Positions 17,631 to 27,697 of a stretch of DNA of 64,000 bases are shown here, in pieces; positions within the stretch are counted from its first letter, which is position 1; every line of letters begins with the position of its first letter. The translations under genes were made by a program, and so were the position numbers. The stretch covers positions 1 through 64,000 of the forward strand of contig JAUYGX010000011.1 in assembly GCA_030690365.1 (NCBI GenBank), written 5' to 3'. A model generated the notes under the pieces. The model ran no database searches. It was not told where the DNA came from and worked only from the letters and a program-made list of their open reading frames with translations. This DNA comes from Bacteroidales bacterium (GTDB lineage Bacteria; Bacteroidota; Bacteroidia; Bacteroidales; F082).

Positions 17631-19535
17631 ATGGAAATAACTGAATTTCTCGACCAGGATCAAAAAAAGGACCTTCTCCGATTGCTTACTGCCGGTAGCG
17701 TGGACGATGGAAAATCCACATTGATTGGGCGGTTGCTTTTTGATAGTAAAAAACTCTACGAAGATCAACTCTCTGCCTTGGAGCGCGACAGCAAACGCGA
17801 AGGTCATGCAGGCGAAGAAATTGACTACGCCCTCTTGCTCGATGGTCTGAAAGCCGAACGCGAACAAGGCATTACCATTGATGTGGCTTACAGGTATTTT
17901 TCCACAGCCAAGCGCAAGTTTATCATCGCCGACACTCCGGGCCATGAACAGTACACCCGAAACATGGTCACCGGTGCGTCAACCGCTAACCTGGCGATTA
18001 TCCTGATAGATGCCCGAAAAGGAGTCATCACCCAAACCAAGCGCCATACCTTTTTGGTTTCGTTGCTGGGGATAAAACATGTGGCCCTGGCAGTAAACAA
18101 AATGGATTTGATGGATTACAGCGAGGCGGTGTACGACAAAATTTGTGATGATTACAAAGAATTTATAACTCCTTTGGGAATTCCTGATGTGCGCTTTTTT
18201 CCCATGTCGGCGCTCAAAGGAGAAAATGTAGTGGATCTGTCCGACAAAATGCCCTGGTATCACGGCAAAAGCATGCTCGAATACCTGGAAACCATTCACA
18301 TCACCAGTGACCGTAATTTTGAGGATTTTCGTTTCCCTGTTCAGTATGTGGTACGTCCCAGCCTGGATTATCGTGGGTTTGCGGGGAAAGTATCGTCGGG
18401 TATTGTAAAGCCCGGAGATGATATCATGGTGCTGCCTTCGGGCAAGACTTCCCGTGTAAAGGAAATAGTTACCTACGATGGATCTCCCAACATGGCTTTT
18501 CCGCCACAGTCGGTAACACTTACCCTGGAGCATGAAATTGATGTTTCGCGTGGCGATATGCTGGTCCATCCGGATAACCTGCCAGGTATCTCCCGTCATT
18601 TTGAGTCGATGCTGGTGTGGATGGACGAAAAACCGATGGATCTCAACACACAATTCTTAATCAAACATACTTCAAACAATACTAAAGCACGTATTGATTC
18701 GATCAACCACATGGTGAATATCAATACCCTGGAACATTTTGATGCAAAGACTTTTGAGTTGAACGAAATTGGCCATGTAACCATCACCACGGCCAAGCCT
18801 TTGTTTTTCGATGCCTACAAAAAGAATCGTCAAACGGGGGCTTTCGTCCTGATTGATCCCAGAACCCACCACACTGTGGCCGTTGGGATGATTATCGACA
18901 AAACAAATGCCCGCCAGGCCCATCGCATTACACAACATGAATTGCAGAAGGTGGCTCAGGGTGGTTTGCTGATTGATCCGGTTCAAAAGGAAAAGCGGTT
19001 CAACCAAAAAGGTCACACCTTGTGGATTACAGGTTTGCACGGTTCGGGTAAAAACGAACTTGCCTATACCTTATACCGTGAATTGTTTAATCAGGGTGCT
19101 ACCCCTGTTTTACTGGATGGTAAATCGGTGCGTGCCGGACTTTCGCGTGAGCTGGATTATTCACCTTCCGACAGGGCCGAACATTTGCGCCGTGTGGCCC
19201 ATATGTGCCGGTTGCTCAACGACCAGGGAATGTTGGTGATTTGCTCGTTTGTATCGCCCGACAACGCAGTTCGTGAACAAGTGGCCGAAATTATCGGACC
19301 TGATAAGTTCCATTTGTTTTATCTGGAAGCCAACCTGGACTTTTGCAAATCAAACGATCAGTATGACATTTACAAAAAAGCCGACCGTGGTGAAATTCAG
19401 CATATCCCGGGCTATGATATGCAATACGATATTCCACAAAAGACACAACTAACCTTGAATGCTCTTGAAAAATCGCACCAGGCGGAAACCATCTTTCAAT
19501 ATCTTGAAAAGAACATAATTTATCCTGTGTCATGA
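17631..19535 (+). CDS. cysN: CysN-CysC fusion: ATP sulfurylase GTPase subunit with APS-kinase-like domain
   Basis: A 634-residue fusion. Residues about 15-440 are the CysN GTPase (P-loop [26 protein letters not shown]) that drives CysD. Residues about 460-634 are an APS-kinase-like domain. There the P-loop reads GLHGSGKNE, with Asn where Ser/Thr normally holds magnesium, DGDN reads DGKS, and FISPxR reads FVSPDN. The rest of the fold, including [17 protein letters not shown] and PGYDMQYD, is recognisable. PAPS formation by this domain is therefore doubtful or altered. Its stop overlaps the next ATG (ATGA). A link to sulfated polysaccharide is suggested by location only. Confidence 0.9.
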   Translation: MEITEFLDQDQKKDLLRLLTAGSVDDGKSTLIGRLLFDSKKLYEDQLSALERDSKREGHAGEEIDYALLLDGLKAEREQGITIDVAYRYFSTAKRKFIIADTPGHEQYTRNMVTGASTANLAIILIDARKGVITQTKRHTFLVSLLGIKHVALAVNKMDLMDYSEAVYDKICDDYKEFITPLGIPDVRFFPMSALKGENVVDLSDKMPWYHGKSMLEYLETIHITSDRNFEDFRFPVQYVVRPSLDYRGFAGKVSSGIVKPGDDIMVLPSGKTSRVKEIVTYDGSPNMAFPPQSVTLTLEHEIDVSRGDMLVHPDNLPGISRHFESMLVWMDEKPMDLNTQFLIKHTSNNTKARIDSINHMVNINTLEHFDAKTFELNEIGHVTITTAKPLFFDAYKKNRQTGAFVLIDPRTHHTVAVGMIIDKTNARQAHRITQHELQKVAQGGLLIDPVQKEKRFNQKGHTLWITGLHGSGKNELAYTLYRELFNQGATPVLLDGKSVRAGLSRELDYSPSDRAEHLRRVAHMCRLLNDQGMLVICSFVSPDNAVREQVAEIIGPDKFHLFYLEANLDFCKSNDQYDIYKKADRGEIQHIPGYDMQYDIPQKTQLTLNALEKSHQAETIFQYLEKNIIYPVS

Positions 19536-19975
19536 TAAAAAAAGGGTTGTTAGTTTATCTGGTTTTTGCTTTGTTTAGTTGCGCTCAGGCTCCCGTTTTT
19601 GAAGGCAACGTTCAGATGGAACGCGATATCTGGAACCGTTTCAATTTTCTGATGTTTGAAGTCCCTGTAACCGAGAATGAGTTGCTTGATTTCGACCTGA
19701 TGGTCGGATATACAGAAGAATATCCCTGGGATGAACTTATCACCAACATTACCTTTTACCCACCAGATGGCAGCATGCTTTCATCGGATTATACCTTCAA
19801 ACTTGACAAAGAATTTCTATCTGATGTACCGGAAAAAATTCAGGTATTTTCAATTCGTAAACAAATGAAGTTTGGGGCATCGGGTATTTGTAAGGTTCGC
19901 GTTGAGAATAAAATGTCGAAAGTACAAACGCCGGGAATTTCCAGTGTTGGAATATCTGCCCGGCGTTCAGAATAA
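19532..19975 (+). CDS. Small lipoprotein coupled to cysN-C, possibly GldH-like
   Basis: A 147-residue protein with a short lipoprotein signal (lipobox LFSC, Cys at residue 17) and a single beta-rich domain. Its start overlaps the cysN-C stop by four bases (ATGA), so translation is probably coupled. Segments such as [17 protein letters not shown] and the final VGISARR are weakly reminiscent of GldH-family lipoproteins; the gene is shorter and I would not rely on the match. It is convergent with the following gene, 14 nt between stops. Confidence 0.6.
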   Translation: MIKKGLLVYLVFALFSCAQAPVFEGNVQMERDIWNRFNFLMFEVPVTENELLDFDLMVGYTEEYPWDELITNITFYPPDGSMLSSDYTFKLDKEFLSDVPEKIQVFSIRKQMKFGASGICKVRVENKMSKVQTPGISSVGISARRSE

Positions 19976-19989
19976 GTTGGATTAAATGA

Positions 19990-20916
19990 CTATTTCAAGG
20001 TAAAAGAGGTGTGTCCGATGATGTTTTCACCCTGGAAAATCTCCACATGATATAACCCTGGTTTTAATTCTTTGGTGGCGCGTCTGGTCCAGTTGAGACA
20101 CACTTCCTTTGCAATATTCTGATAATCTACCGTTTCGGTAATGGAATATTGCAGTTTCTCCCCCATGTACATAAATGAATATTCTTCGCCTCTGCCCATG
20201 CTTAGTATTTCTTTGCTGGGTTCGGCAATGCGAACATACAATGCTTTATTTCCGGGCTCAACAACAGTATTTTCGCCCAAAGTAAAACAAACTTTTACCA
20301 GATCGGTTCTTTTTATTTTATCAGTTTCAACTTGTTTGCCACCCCCTTTTTCATGCATGGGCATGGCGGTGAGGTTGTAAACTTTTAACACAGCGGCTTC
20401 ACTTACAATCCCGGTGAGTTGTTCGGTTCTTTGCTCCAACTGACGGCTTTTACGCTTTTCAATGAGGATCTCTTCTTTAATCTGGAGGTTCTCTTCGGTA
20501 AGTTCGTGATTTATGGTTACAATCGAATCCATCTGGCGAACATATCCCTGTGCTACTACCTGCAACCTCGAAAGTTTCTTTTTAATCTTGTAATATTCCC
20601 ATTTAAAATTCAGCATTTCTTTTATTTCCTTCGCATTTGCCTGAATAATACTATCCATTGCCACCAAAGAATCAGAAATTTCGCCATAAGCAACTTTTAT
20701 TCTGTCGTGCTGAAGGATCACCGAATCAAGTTCGCTTTGCAATTCTACTCTTTGCATCTCCTTTTCGGTAATCAAATCCTTCATGTTATTTTTAACAGAA
20801 ATAAGCCAAACCGACAACCCAATAATCACCACAGCCAGCAGCCCCAGAACAATGTACATCCATAGGTTTGAATTCCCTTTGTGGTTCGTTTTAATATCAT
20901 TTCCCTGAGTTTCCAT
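19990..20916 (-). CDS. Single-span membrane protein with coiled coil
   Basis: 308 residues, no family I can name with confidence. A polar N-terminus (1-17) is followed by one membrane helix (about 18-42, WMYIVLGLLAVVIIGLSVWL), a long Glu/Lys-rich coiled coil (about 48-165) and a compact C-terminal domain (about 175-308). The topology puts the C-terminal domain in the periplasm if the short N-terminus is inside. Similar proteins are often mislabelled as SMC or chromosome-segregation proteins because of the coiled coil. The C-terminal part (YVRIAEPSKEIL, PGLYHVEIFQGENIIG) looks like a beta sandwich. Confidence 0.7.
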   Translation of the reverse strand: METQGNDIKTNHKGNSNLWMYIVLGLLAVVIIGLSVWLISVKNNMKDLITEKEMQRVELQSELDSVILQHDRIKVAYGEISDSLVAMDSIIQANAKEIKEMLNFKWEYYKIKKKLSRLQVVAQGYVRQMDSIVTINHELTEENLQIKEEILIEKRKSRQLEQRTEQLTGIVSEAAVLKVYNLTAMPMHEKGGGKQVETDKIKRTDLVKVCFTLGENTVVEPGNKALYVRIAEPSKEILSMGRGEEYSFMYMGEKLQYSITETVDYQNIAKEVCLNWTRRATKELKPGLYHVEIFQGENIIGHTSFTLK

Positions 20917-21017
20917 ATGCTATCTATTAAAATGCAAAGTTAATTACATTCGATTCTAAATGCAAACGTTTAAAAGAAAGTAAACATTGTGTTTATTATT
21001 TAATAATAGTGTGTTTA

Positions 21018-22844
21018 CTAAACAGTAATTCCCATTTTTTTCATTAAAAATGAGGCATTTAAATTTTCCGAGATTCCATCTTTCAACAAATAATCAAACT
21101 TAAGGTTGTTTTTTAGAATTTCCACCTCGAAACGTTTGTTTAAAACGTGATTGGGAAACTTATCGGCCAACTCTCCCAAAGTGAGGTCGTGGGTGGCGAT
21201 CATGCCCGAACAATGAAATGAAATTAGTTGTGTGATGAGGGCTTTTGACCCTTTTTGTTTGTCGGCTGAATTGGTTCCCCGAAGAATTTCATCCAGAATG
21301 ATAAATAGCGATTGGTCGTCCTTCAAACGATCAATCAATTCCTTCAACCGCTTTAGTTCGGCATAAAAGTACGATTCACCGTCCTGCAACGAATCGCTGG
21401 TTTTGATTCCGGTAAACAACTGTACAGGCTTAAATTCAAACGATGTTGCCAATACAGGAGCACCTGTCATGGCCAAAACCAGGTTGATTCCAACGGTTCG
21501 TAAGTAAGTACTTTTTCCGGCCATATTGGCTCCGGTAATCACCTGAAATTGTTGCCATCCGGTAAATTTTACAGGATTGCCAACACAGTTTTCAGAAGAA
21601 ATAAGGGGATGTTTTATGTTGTGGCCTTCCACCTTAAAATCACCAGAAATGATTGATGGATAGGTACTTTCGGTATTTCCGAAGGCAAATCCGGCAAACG
21701 AGCTGAGTTCATCAAAAGTTGACAACGCGTTGAACCATTGATGTATATGCTGCTGGTTTTTTGCCTTCCAGCGTTCAAGCCGGATGGTTTGCAGTATATC
21801 CCAAAGCAAGAAGACATTCAGCAAGATTCCCATTAATATATTTAAACGGTAATCGAAAGCTGCCGCAATGGCTGATAAATGTTCAATTTCTTTACCGGCT
21901 TCGGCATCTTTTTCAACAATTACGTCGCGGGTTTCCTGATTTAAATCCGATGTAAACTTTTCATTTTCAACCATCCTGAATAAACGTGCATATTTGCTGA
22001 GCAGGTTGTTCTTTTTTGTGAGTCGTTCATGTATTCGGCCCATTTCACTCAACTTAGGTCCAAGTATGCCCAAAGGCAGCATCAAAAAGAATAAAAAGTA
22101 AACGGGTGAAATCCAATGTAAAACAATGGCAAGAACAACAAAAAATCCAATTAAAGGATTTAGCACCAATAAAAAACGAAAAAACCAGGTGTCGTAGATT
22201 TTCGTGGTTTCTGTTGCCCAGTTTAATAATCCGGGCAAATCATTTTGATCTTCCGGCTTTTCACCTGACAAATATTTTGATAGAAGGCCTACAGCATGAA
22301 ATTCCTGTCGCCAGGATAGTTTGGTGCTTAATTCGGCAATGGCTTCTTGTCGTTGTAAAAGCAACTTTTCATCCAAAATGGGCGTTAACAGCCTTTCTGC
22401 CACCTTGTTTTTACCGGATACCAGTGCCGAGCGATTGATAAGCTGAAATAATGAGCGTTTTCCAAATAGATCCAGATCATCGGCATAAGGATGGTCCATT
22501 GGTACAAAGTTGATACCCGGATCTGCCGACCCGGTATTCTTTTTCAAAAATTCAAGTTCCTGATGGTTAATTTCAACAAAAGCCTGATAACGCGCTTTTT
22601 TAAGTTCCTGCGCCTGGTGCTTCCGGATTAAATAAACAAAAGCGGCCAAACCGACTATTCCCACCAGGGTAACCGGTATATAACTCACCGATGACAAAAT
22701 ATAGATTCCGACCACAGTGGAGAAAAACACCACCAGACGCAGGATGGAGGTGGTGCGTATCTGCTTTTTTATCAGAGTTAATTTTTCCTCATATCGGTTA
22801 AGGCGTTGTTCGAACGCTGGTGCAGGCAATTTGTTACTGATCAT
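21018..22844 (-). CDS. MutS-family ATPase with membrane helices
   Basis: A 608-residue relative of MutS, not the mismatch-repair enzyme itself. The C-terminal ATPase is intact: Walker A ITGANMAGKSTYLRTVG, Walker B FIILDEILRGTNSADK, then THDLTLGELAD. The N-terminal mismatch-recognition domain is missing. Instead there are two hydrophobic blocks: a pair of helices near residues 40-80 (LRLVVFFSTVVGIYIL and VTLVGIVGLAAFVYLI) and another near 222-260. The ATG at 22844 is preferred over the GTG 18 nt upstream. A TATATTTG -7 element sits at 22877-22870 on the minus strand. Database names usually just say DNA mismatch repair protein; the membrane anchoring points to another job. Confidence 0.8.
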   Translation of the reverse strand: MISNKLPAPAFEQRLNRYEEKLTLIKKQIRTTSILRLVVFFSTVVGIYILSSVSYIPVTLVGIVGLAAFVYLIRKHQAQELKKARYQAFVEINHQELEFLKKNTGSADPGINFVPMDHPYADDLDLFGKRSLFQLINRSALVSGKNKVAERLLTPILDEKLLLQRQEAIAELSTKLSWRQEFHAVGLLSKYLSGEKPEDQNDLPGLLNWATETTKIYDTWFFRFLLVLNPLIGFFVVLAIVLHWISPVYFLFFLMLPLGILGPKLSEMGRIHERLTKKNNLLSKYARLFRMVENEKFTSDLNQETRDVIVEKDAEAGKEIEHLSAIAAAFDYRLNILMGILLNVFLLWDILQTIRLERWKAKNQQHIHQWFNALSTFDELSSFAGFAFGNTESTYPSIISGDFKVEGHNIKHPLISSENCVGNPVKFTGWQQFQVITGANMAGKSTYLRTVGINLVLAMTGAPVLATSFEFKPVQLFTGIKTSDSLQDGESYFYAELKRLKELIDRLKDDQSLFIILDEILRGTNSADKQKGSKALITQLISFHCSGMIATHDLTLGELADKFPNHVLNKRFEVEILKNNLKFDYLLKDGISENLNASFLMKKMGITV

Positions 22845-22932
22845 AAACGAAGATAAAAACACAAAGTAACAAATATATTTGAGGGCAATTATTTCACGGA
22901 AATCATACCCGATTTATTTTAGAGCTAACTTC

Positions 22933-25524
22933 CTAAAGCTTAGTGGCTAATACCCCGACTTTTTTGTATTTTTTAACGTTTCCGTTCAAATCAAAAACTT
23001 CCACATACAACACGTAAATTCCAACAGGAGCCTTTGTATTGTCGTCCTGAATGCCATCCCAGCTCACCATCCCCGATGTACCCAGATATTCGTTGTTTAC
23101 CAGTTTGCGGACAGGATACCCGCCGGCATTAAAAATTTTCACAGTCATCATATATCCCGGTTCATCAAATGTATACATGATGTTCAACACATCCTGATAC
23201 CCGTCGTTGTCGGGAGAAAAAATCCCCGGCACTATTTGAATGGATTTATCTTCAACCTGTTGACTAACATCCTGTGAATTTAGATAGCCAGGTGTCCCAA
23301 AACCCACACTTTCGGAAGCCGAATGCCAATTATTTGATTGATTTGTGGGAACATCGGGATTGATGCGTTCAAGGGCCACTCCGTCCACATAGCTCAACAA
23401 TGGAAACTGCATGTTTTCATTGTATTTAAAGAGATCCACTACCATATTTTCATTGGTGATCAACAGCACGGTTCCTGAATCGTTGTTGTACGAAGGGAAG
23501 GGGTACAGCTTTAAAAAGGCCTCCGGATTTTGGGTGTAATATTGATTTTTCACAACATCGGGCGAAACCGTCAACACCAAATATTCACCGGGTACCATCA
23601 ATTGTTGCTCATCGAGCAATGGATAATAAACTGTGTCGGGTGGATTTGGCGGACTTTGTTTGATGGTTCCCAGTAGGAGGGTCGCCAAATCCAGCACTTT
23701 TTGCGAACGGTTGTACAACTCCACATAATCTGAACCATTGGTCCAGGGGTTGAAAAGCAGTTCGTTAATTACAATCTCCTGAGCCGCTATTGTTTCGGGC
23801 AATCCAAACGAAATCACCGTATCCGATTTCATGGGTATTCCGGCACAGTTCATCAGGCTTTGCTTTACTGTCAACGCGTACAGTTGACCATCAACGAATG
23901 GATCGGCGAAATAGAGCTCTATTTTTCGGGAATCATCCACCACAAGGTAAGTGTTTTGAGGGTTTCCAATTCCCTGATCCACTTCGTAATTCTCTAATAT
24001 CTGTAAAGCCGATTCGTCCATCATCTGGTTAAACGTCAGTTGGAGGATGTTGTTGGCCACGATGACCAGTTTTAAGGGTGCCGGTATTAAGATTTGATCG
24101 TTAAATACGGAGTTCTGCGTGCCTGGTGTTCCCCCAAGATTGCTTATAGACGCACTCCAGTTTTCTCCACCCGAGCAATAATTACCGGGGTTCATCTGCT
24201 CCAGCGACCAGCCGCCATCCTCTTTATCAGGATCCTTGTACCAATCATCCGAATAGGTAACCTGGTTTATGAGCATGCCTTCGTTGTTGGCCAACGTAAC
24301 GGTTTGCCCTGCATTGGTGAGCGCCAGGCTGCTAAATCCGTAAAATAGTCCATAGGAGGTGAATTCAGGTTCGGCGTCATCCTTCGCAACAATTAAATAG
24401 CCATTGGCCGGAACCACCACAAAATCAAATACTTTTACAGTGGTCCCAATGGTTAAAGTCCAATCGGTTAAATCGATGCTGTTAGCTGTGAGATTGAATA
24501 ACTCGAGGTATTCAAAATCAGGCAAAGCCACCACAGGATTGGGATCGGCCATAATTTCGTTGATGACCACATCACCAGCCTGTGCTCTGTAAAAAACAAA
24601 GTCCTGCGATCCGGGATCCATCAGTTTTTCAGCCAAATCGCGAATGCCGGATACCGATAGTCTGTTCATCTGTCCCGATGGAAATTTCTGACTAAAAACC
24701 AGGTGGATGTTGGTCGGATTTCCGGTTACCAATTCTGCTGAAGCTGGTGTCCCAATGCCATTATTAGCTTCGAAGTTTGTGAGTGTTGTCACACTTGCTG
24801 CATTCAGCGATTCATCAAAACCAAGCAACAAGGTACTGTCGGAGGTGACGGAAGTGCTAAGCCAGACTGGAGGCGTATTGTCGACAATGACCGGGCCGGC
24901 ATACACGTCATCGAAGTAAAAGTTATCGTCGTTGCTCACGGTGTAGATACAAAGAAACCCCAAAGCATTGGTTTGCTGAAACGCGTTGTCGGTTCCCTGA
25001 GTTTCCAACTGAAAATTCTCACCACCTTGGGGATCCACATACATTTTCCACAAGCCATCGGTACTTTTGGTGATTTTTACCCGAATTGAAAACGAAGAGG
25101 CGATCAAACCTTCGGTACCACGGCATACAGAAGTAAGGGTTTCTCCATCCTGACGAAAGATTTCCAATGCATCGCTGCTTCCCGATTCTCCCAGTTGCAA
25201 AAAATATCCCTGCAAAGGCAGATGCAAATCTTGCTGGTTGCTGATGAGGTAAAAACGGCCATTGTTGTTCAAAGACGGACTAAAGGCCAGGCGGATGAAA
25301 CACCGCCATTCGGTTTCTCCAACAAACTGATTGGCCGTTGTCAGCATGGAGTTTCCGGCAGCCGTATCCATGAGTTGCAACTGGAAATTGTCGTTTACAA
25401 CGAACTTATTCTGGTCTCCCCCCCAGAAAGGGTTTTCGGTAAAATTACCATCCGAGAAATCATCCGAAACCTGTGCAAAAAGCAAGATGGGAAACCACAG
25501 CAGGATAAAAAATAGTTGTTTCAT
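22933..25524 (-). CDS. Secreted lamin-tail-domain protein with FlgD-like C-terminus
   Basis: An 863-residue exported surface protein. Signal peptide MKQLFFILLWFPILLFAQ, a laminin-G-like N-terminal region (about 20-195), Big_5/SbsA-like Ig domain, a lamin-tail domain (VVINEIMADPNPV...WSLEQMNPG), a second Ig-like domain, a second lamin-tail domain (IVINELLFNPWTNGSDYVELYN) and a C-terminal FlgD/CHU_C-type domain (FSPDNDGYQD...PVGIYVLYVEVFD). Such architecture is common in proteins handled by the type IX secretion system, and porZ is in this window. The open frame continues to 25851, but that start would lie inside asd, and the signal peptide fixes the start at 25524. Confidence 0.85.
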   Translation of the reverse strand: MKQLFFILLWFPILLFAQVSDDFSDGNFTENPFWGGDQNKFVVNDNFQLQLMDTAAGNSMLTTANQFVGETEWRCFIRLAFSPSLNNNGRFYLISNQQDLHLPLQGYFLQLGESGSSDALEIFRQDGETLTSVCRGTEGLIASSFSIRVKITKSTDGLWKMYVDPQGGENFQLETQGTDNAFQQTNALGFLCIYTVSNDDNFYFDDVYAGPVIVDNTPPVWLSTSVTSDSTLLLGFDESLNAASVTTLTNFEANNGIGTPASAELVTGNPTNIHLVFSQKFPSGQMNRLSVSGIRDLAEKLMDPGSQDFVFYRAQAGDVVINEIMADPNPVVALPDFEYLELFNLTANSIDLTDWTLTIGTTVKVFDFVVVPANGYLIVAKDDAEPEFTSYGLFYGFSSLALTNAGQTVTLANNEGMLINQVTYSDDWYKDPDKEDGGWSLEQMNPGNYCSGGENWSASISNLGGTPGTQNSVFNDQILIPAPLKLVIVANNILQLTFNQMMDESALQILENYEVDQGIGNPQNTYLVVDDSRKIELYFADPFVDGQLYALTVKQSLMNCAGIPMKSDTVISFGLPETIAAQEIVINELLFNPWTNGSDYVELYNRSQKVLDLATLLLGTIKQSPPNPPDTVYYPLLDEQQLMVPGEYLVLTVSPDVVKNQYYTQNPEAFLKLYPFPSYNNDSGTVLLITNENMVVDLFKYNENMQFPLLSYVDGVALERINPDVPTNQSNNWHSASESVGFGTPGYLNSQDVSQQVEDKSIQIVPGIFSPDNDGYQDVLNIMYTFDEPGYMMTVKIFNAGGYPVRKLVNNEYLGTSGMVSWDGIQDDNTKAPVGIYVLYVEVFDLNGNVKKYKKVGVLATKL

Positions 25525-25675
25525 TTTTTGATATTTTTGCTGAAACATTTTTGGGTAGGTAAATATACAACTATGGGTTGAATTTTCGGCCTGTTGACAA
25601 AAAAAATCACCATAAAAGTGTAAATATAAATCAGATTGCAATTTATTCAGGTTTGCCTGAGAAAAATTCAGTAAA

Positions 25676-26662
25676 ATGAAAGTAGCCGTTGTGGGTGCCA
25701 CCGGATTGGTTGGCCGTGAAATGATCAAAGTGCTGGAATCGCGGAATTTTCCGGTTGATGAACTCATAGCCGTTGCTTCCGGCAGAAGTGTTGGGGAGAC
25801 TGTTCCATTTAAAGGAAAGGAAATTCCTGTGGTTTCGGTTGAAAATGCCATCAGGCAACAGCCTGAAATAGTTCTTTTTTCGGCCGGAGGAAGCGTTTCG
25901 TTGGAGTGGGCACCTAAGTTTGCAGCCTATGGAGGCAAAGTCATCGACAACTCTTCGGCCTGGAGAATGCATGACAATATTCCTCTGGTGGTTCCGGAGG
26001 TCAACGGGCATGTGTTAACTGCTGACGACCACATCATTGCCAATCCCAATTGCTCAACCATCCAGCTGGTGATGGCGCTGGCTCCGCTTCATCATGCTTA
26101 TACCATTAAACGTGTGGTAGTTAGTACCTACCAGTCTGTTTCGGGAAGTGGAAAAAAAGGAATTGACCAGCTGATGTCGGAACGGGCAGATTTGCCTCAC
26201 CAAATGTTTTATCCTCATCAGATTGATTTGAATGTGTTGCCACATGCCGGTGATTTTGATATGTATGGAAATACCACCGAAGAGCTTAAGCTGACCAATG
26301 AGACCAAAAAAATTCTCGATCCGGCCATTTTACTTACGTCCACGGTAGTGCGGGTTCCCGTAAAGGGCGGACATTCGGAAGCCGTGAATATTGAGTTTAA
26401 GAATGATTTTACCATTCCTGAAGTAAAAAGACTTCTGGGTGGAATGCCCGGAGTGGTGGTGGTGGATTATCCGGAAGCCAATCTTTACCCGATGCCTCTG
26501 ATGGCCGAAGGGAAGGATGAGGTTTTTGTTGGCAGAATTCGCAGAGATACCACCTGCGACAACAGCCTGAATATGTGGGTTGTATCGGACAATCTGCGCA
26601 AGGGAGCCGCAACAAATGCGGTTCAAATAGCTGAAATATTGCTTTCAAAAAAATTGGTTTAA
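25676..26662 (+). CDS. asd: Aspartate-semialdehyde dehydrogenase
   Basis: A 328-residue cytoplasmic NADP-dependent enzyme making aspartate semialdehyde for lysine/diaminopimelate, threonine and methionine. Rossmann motif GATGLVGREM (7-16), catalytic Cys126 in NPNCSTIQ, and the QSVSGSG and RVPVKGGHSEAV segments are all in place. It is divergent from the lamin-tail gene. ribF begins five bases past its stop, so the two are likely co-transcribed. Confidence 0.96.
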   Translation: MKVAVVGATGLVGREMIKVLESRNFPVDELIAVASGRSVGETVPFKGKEIPVVSVENAIRQQPEIVLFSAGGSVSLEWAPKFAAYGGKVIDNSSAWRMHDNIPLVVPEVNGHVLTADDHIIANPNCSTIQLVMALAPLHHAYTIKRVVVSTYQSVSGSGKKGIDQLMSERADLPHQMFYPHQIDLNVLPHAGDFDMYGNTTEELKLTNETKKILDPAILLTSTVVRVPVKGGHSEAVNIEFKNDFTIPEVKRLLGGMPGVVVVDYPEANLYPMPLMAEGKDEVFVGRIRRDTTCDNSLNMWVVSDNLRKGAATNAVQIAEILLSKKLV

Positions 26663-26666
26663 TTCT

Positions 26667-27590
26667 ATGAAGATTTATCATTGTATTGCCGACTTTAAAC
26701 CTGTTCATAATCCGGTTGTAACCATCGGAACTTTTGATGGTGCTCATCTGGGACATCGTGCCATTTTTGAAAGAATGAAAGAAGAAGCACAAAAGATGGA
26801 TGGCGAAACCGTTGTGATTACCTTTTATCCGCATCCGCGCATCGTGCTCGAACCTGAGAATACCGAACTTCGATTTATTAAAACCCAGGAACGTAAAATC
26901 CATGAAATTGAACAAGCCGGAATCGATCACCTGATTGTGGTGGAATTTACCAGAGAATTTGCTGCCACTTCTTCCGAAGATTTTATCAGAAAACTGGTGG
27001 TTGAAAAAATTAGACCCAGAGCACTTATCATCGGGTATGACCACCATTTTGGCAAAGACCGTTCCGGTGGCATACAATTGCTCGAAAACCTGGGCCGGGA
27101 ATTTGGTTTTGATGTGGATATGGTGGAAGCCCAAAGTATCAACGGAACTACCGTTAGTTCCACAAAAATCAGAAATCTGCTCAAAGAGGGCGGGGTAAGG
27201 GAAGCCAACCAATTACTTGGACACGAATATTCGATTACCGGAACCGTGGTAAAAGGAAAATCTATTGGCCGTGATTTGGGATTTCCAACCGCCAACATCG
27301 AAGTGGCCGATCATTTTAAACTCATCGCTGCGGTAGGTGTATATGCCTGCCGGGTGATCCATAAAAACGTGGTTTACAAAGGTATGAGCAACATCGGGTT
27401 TCGGCCAACGGTCGATCATGGTGAGTTAACCATTGAGGTGAATATTTTTGATTTTGATCAGGACCTTTACGGACAGGAAATCACGATTTCGTTTGTCGAC
27501 CGCATGCGTGACGAAAAGAAATTCGAAAGTCTTGATGCTCTTAAGATACAGTTGGCCAAAGACAAGATAAAGGCCATGACGTTGTTGTAA
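26667..27590 (+). CDS. ribF: Bifunctional riboflavin kinase/FAD synthetase
   Basis: A 307-residue two-domain enzyme converting riboflavin to FMN and FAD. The N-terminal nucleotidyltransferase domain shows GTFDGAHLGHRAIF and VSSTKIRNLLKEG; the C-terminal kinase domain shows GKSIGRDLGFPTANI with the PTAN motif. Normal length. It follows asd by four bases. Confidence 0.96.
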   Translation: MKIYHCIADFKPVHNPVVTIGTFDGAHLGHRAIFERMKEEAQKMDGETVVITFYPHPRIVLEPENTELRFIKTQERKIHEIEQAGIDHLIVVEFTREFAATSSEDFIRKLVVEKIRPRALIIGYDHHFGKDRSGGIQLLENLGREFGFDVDMVEAQSINGTTVSSTKIRNLLKEGGVREANQLLGHEYSITGTVVKGKSIGRDLGFPTANIEVADHFKLIAAVGVYACRVIHKNVVYKGMSNIGFRPTVDHGELTIEVNIFDFDQDLYGQEITISFVDRMRDEKKFESLDALKIQLAKDKIKAMTLL

Positions 27591-27697
27591 ATTCTCAGTT
27601 GCGTGATGGACTTAAAAACTACCCTTGGCTACAAAACTTACCATGTGAATTTTTCCACTATTTTTGTGGTCAATTGAAAGTAATTCAACATAAATAA

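Noticed and set aside
17979-18653. 224-residue minus-strand ORF
   Set aside because: Lies wholly inside cysN-C on the other strand; no start context or family; shadow frame.
25525-25851. Upstream extension of the lamin-tail protein
   Set aside because: Would overlap the divergent asd gene and place 109 residues before a clear signal peptide.
26409-27212. 267-residue minus-strand ORF
   Set aside because: Antisense to asd and ribF, which are certain; composition is that of a shadow frame.
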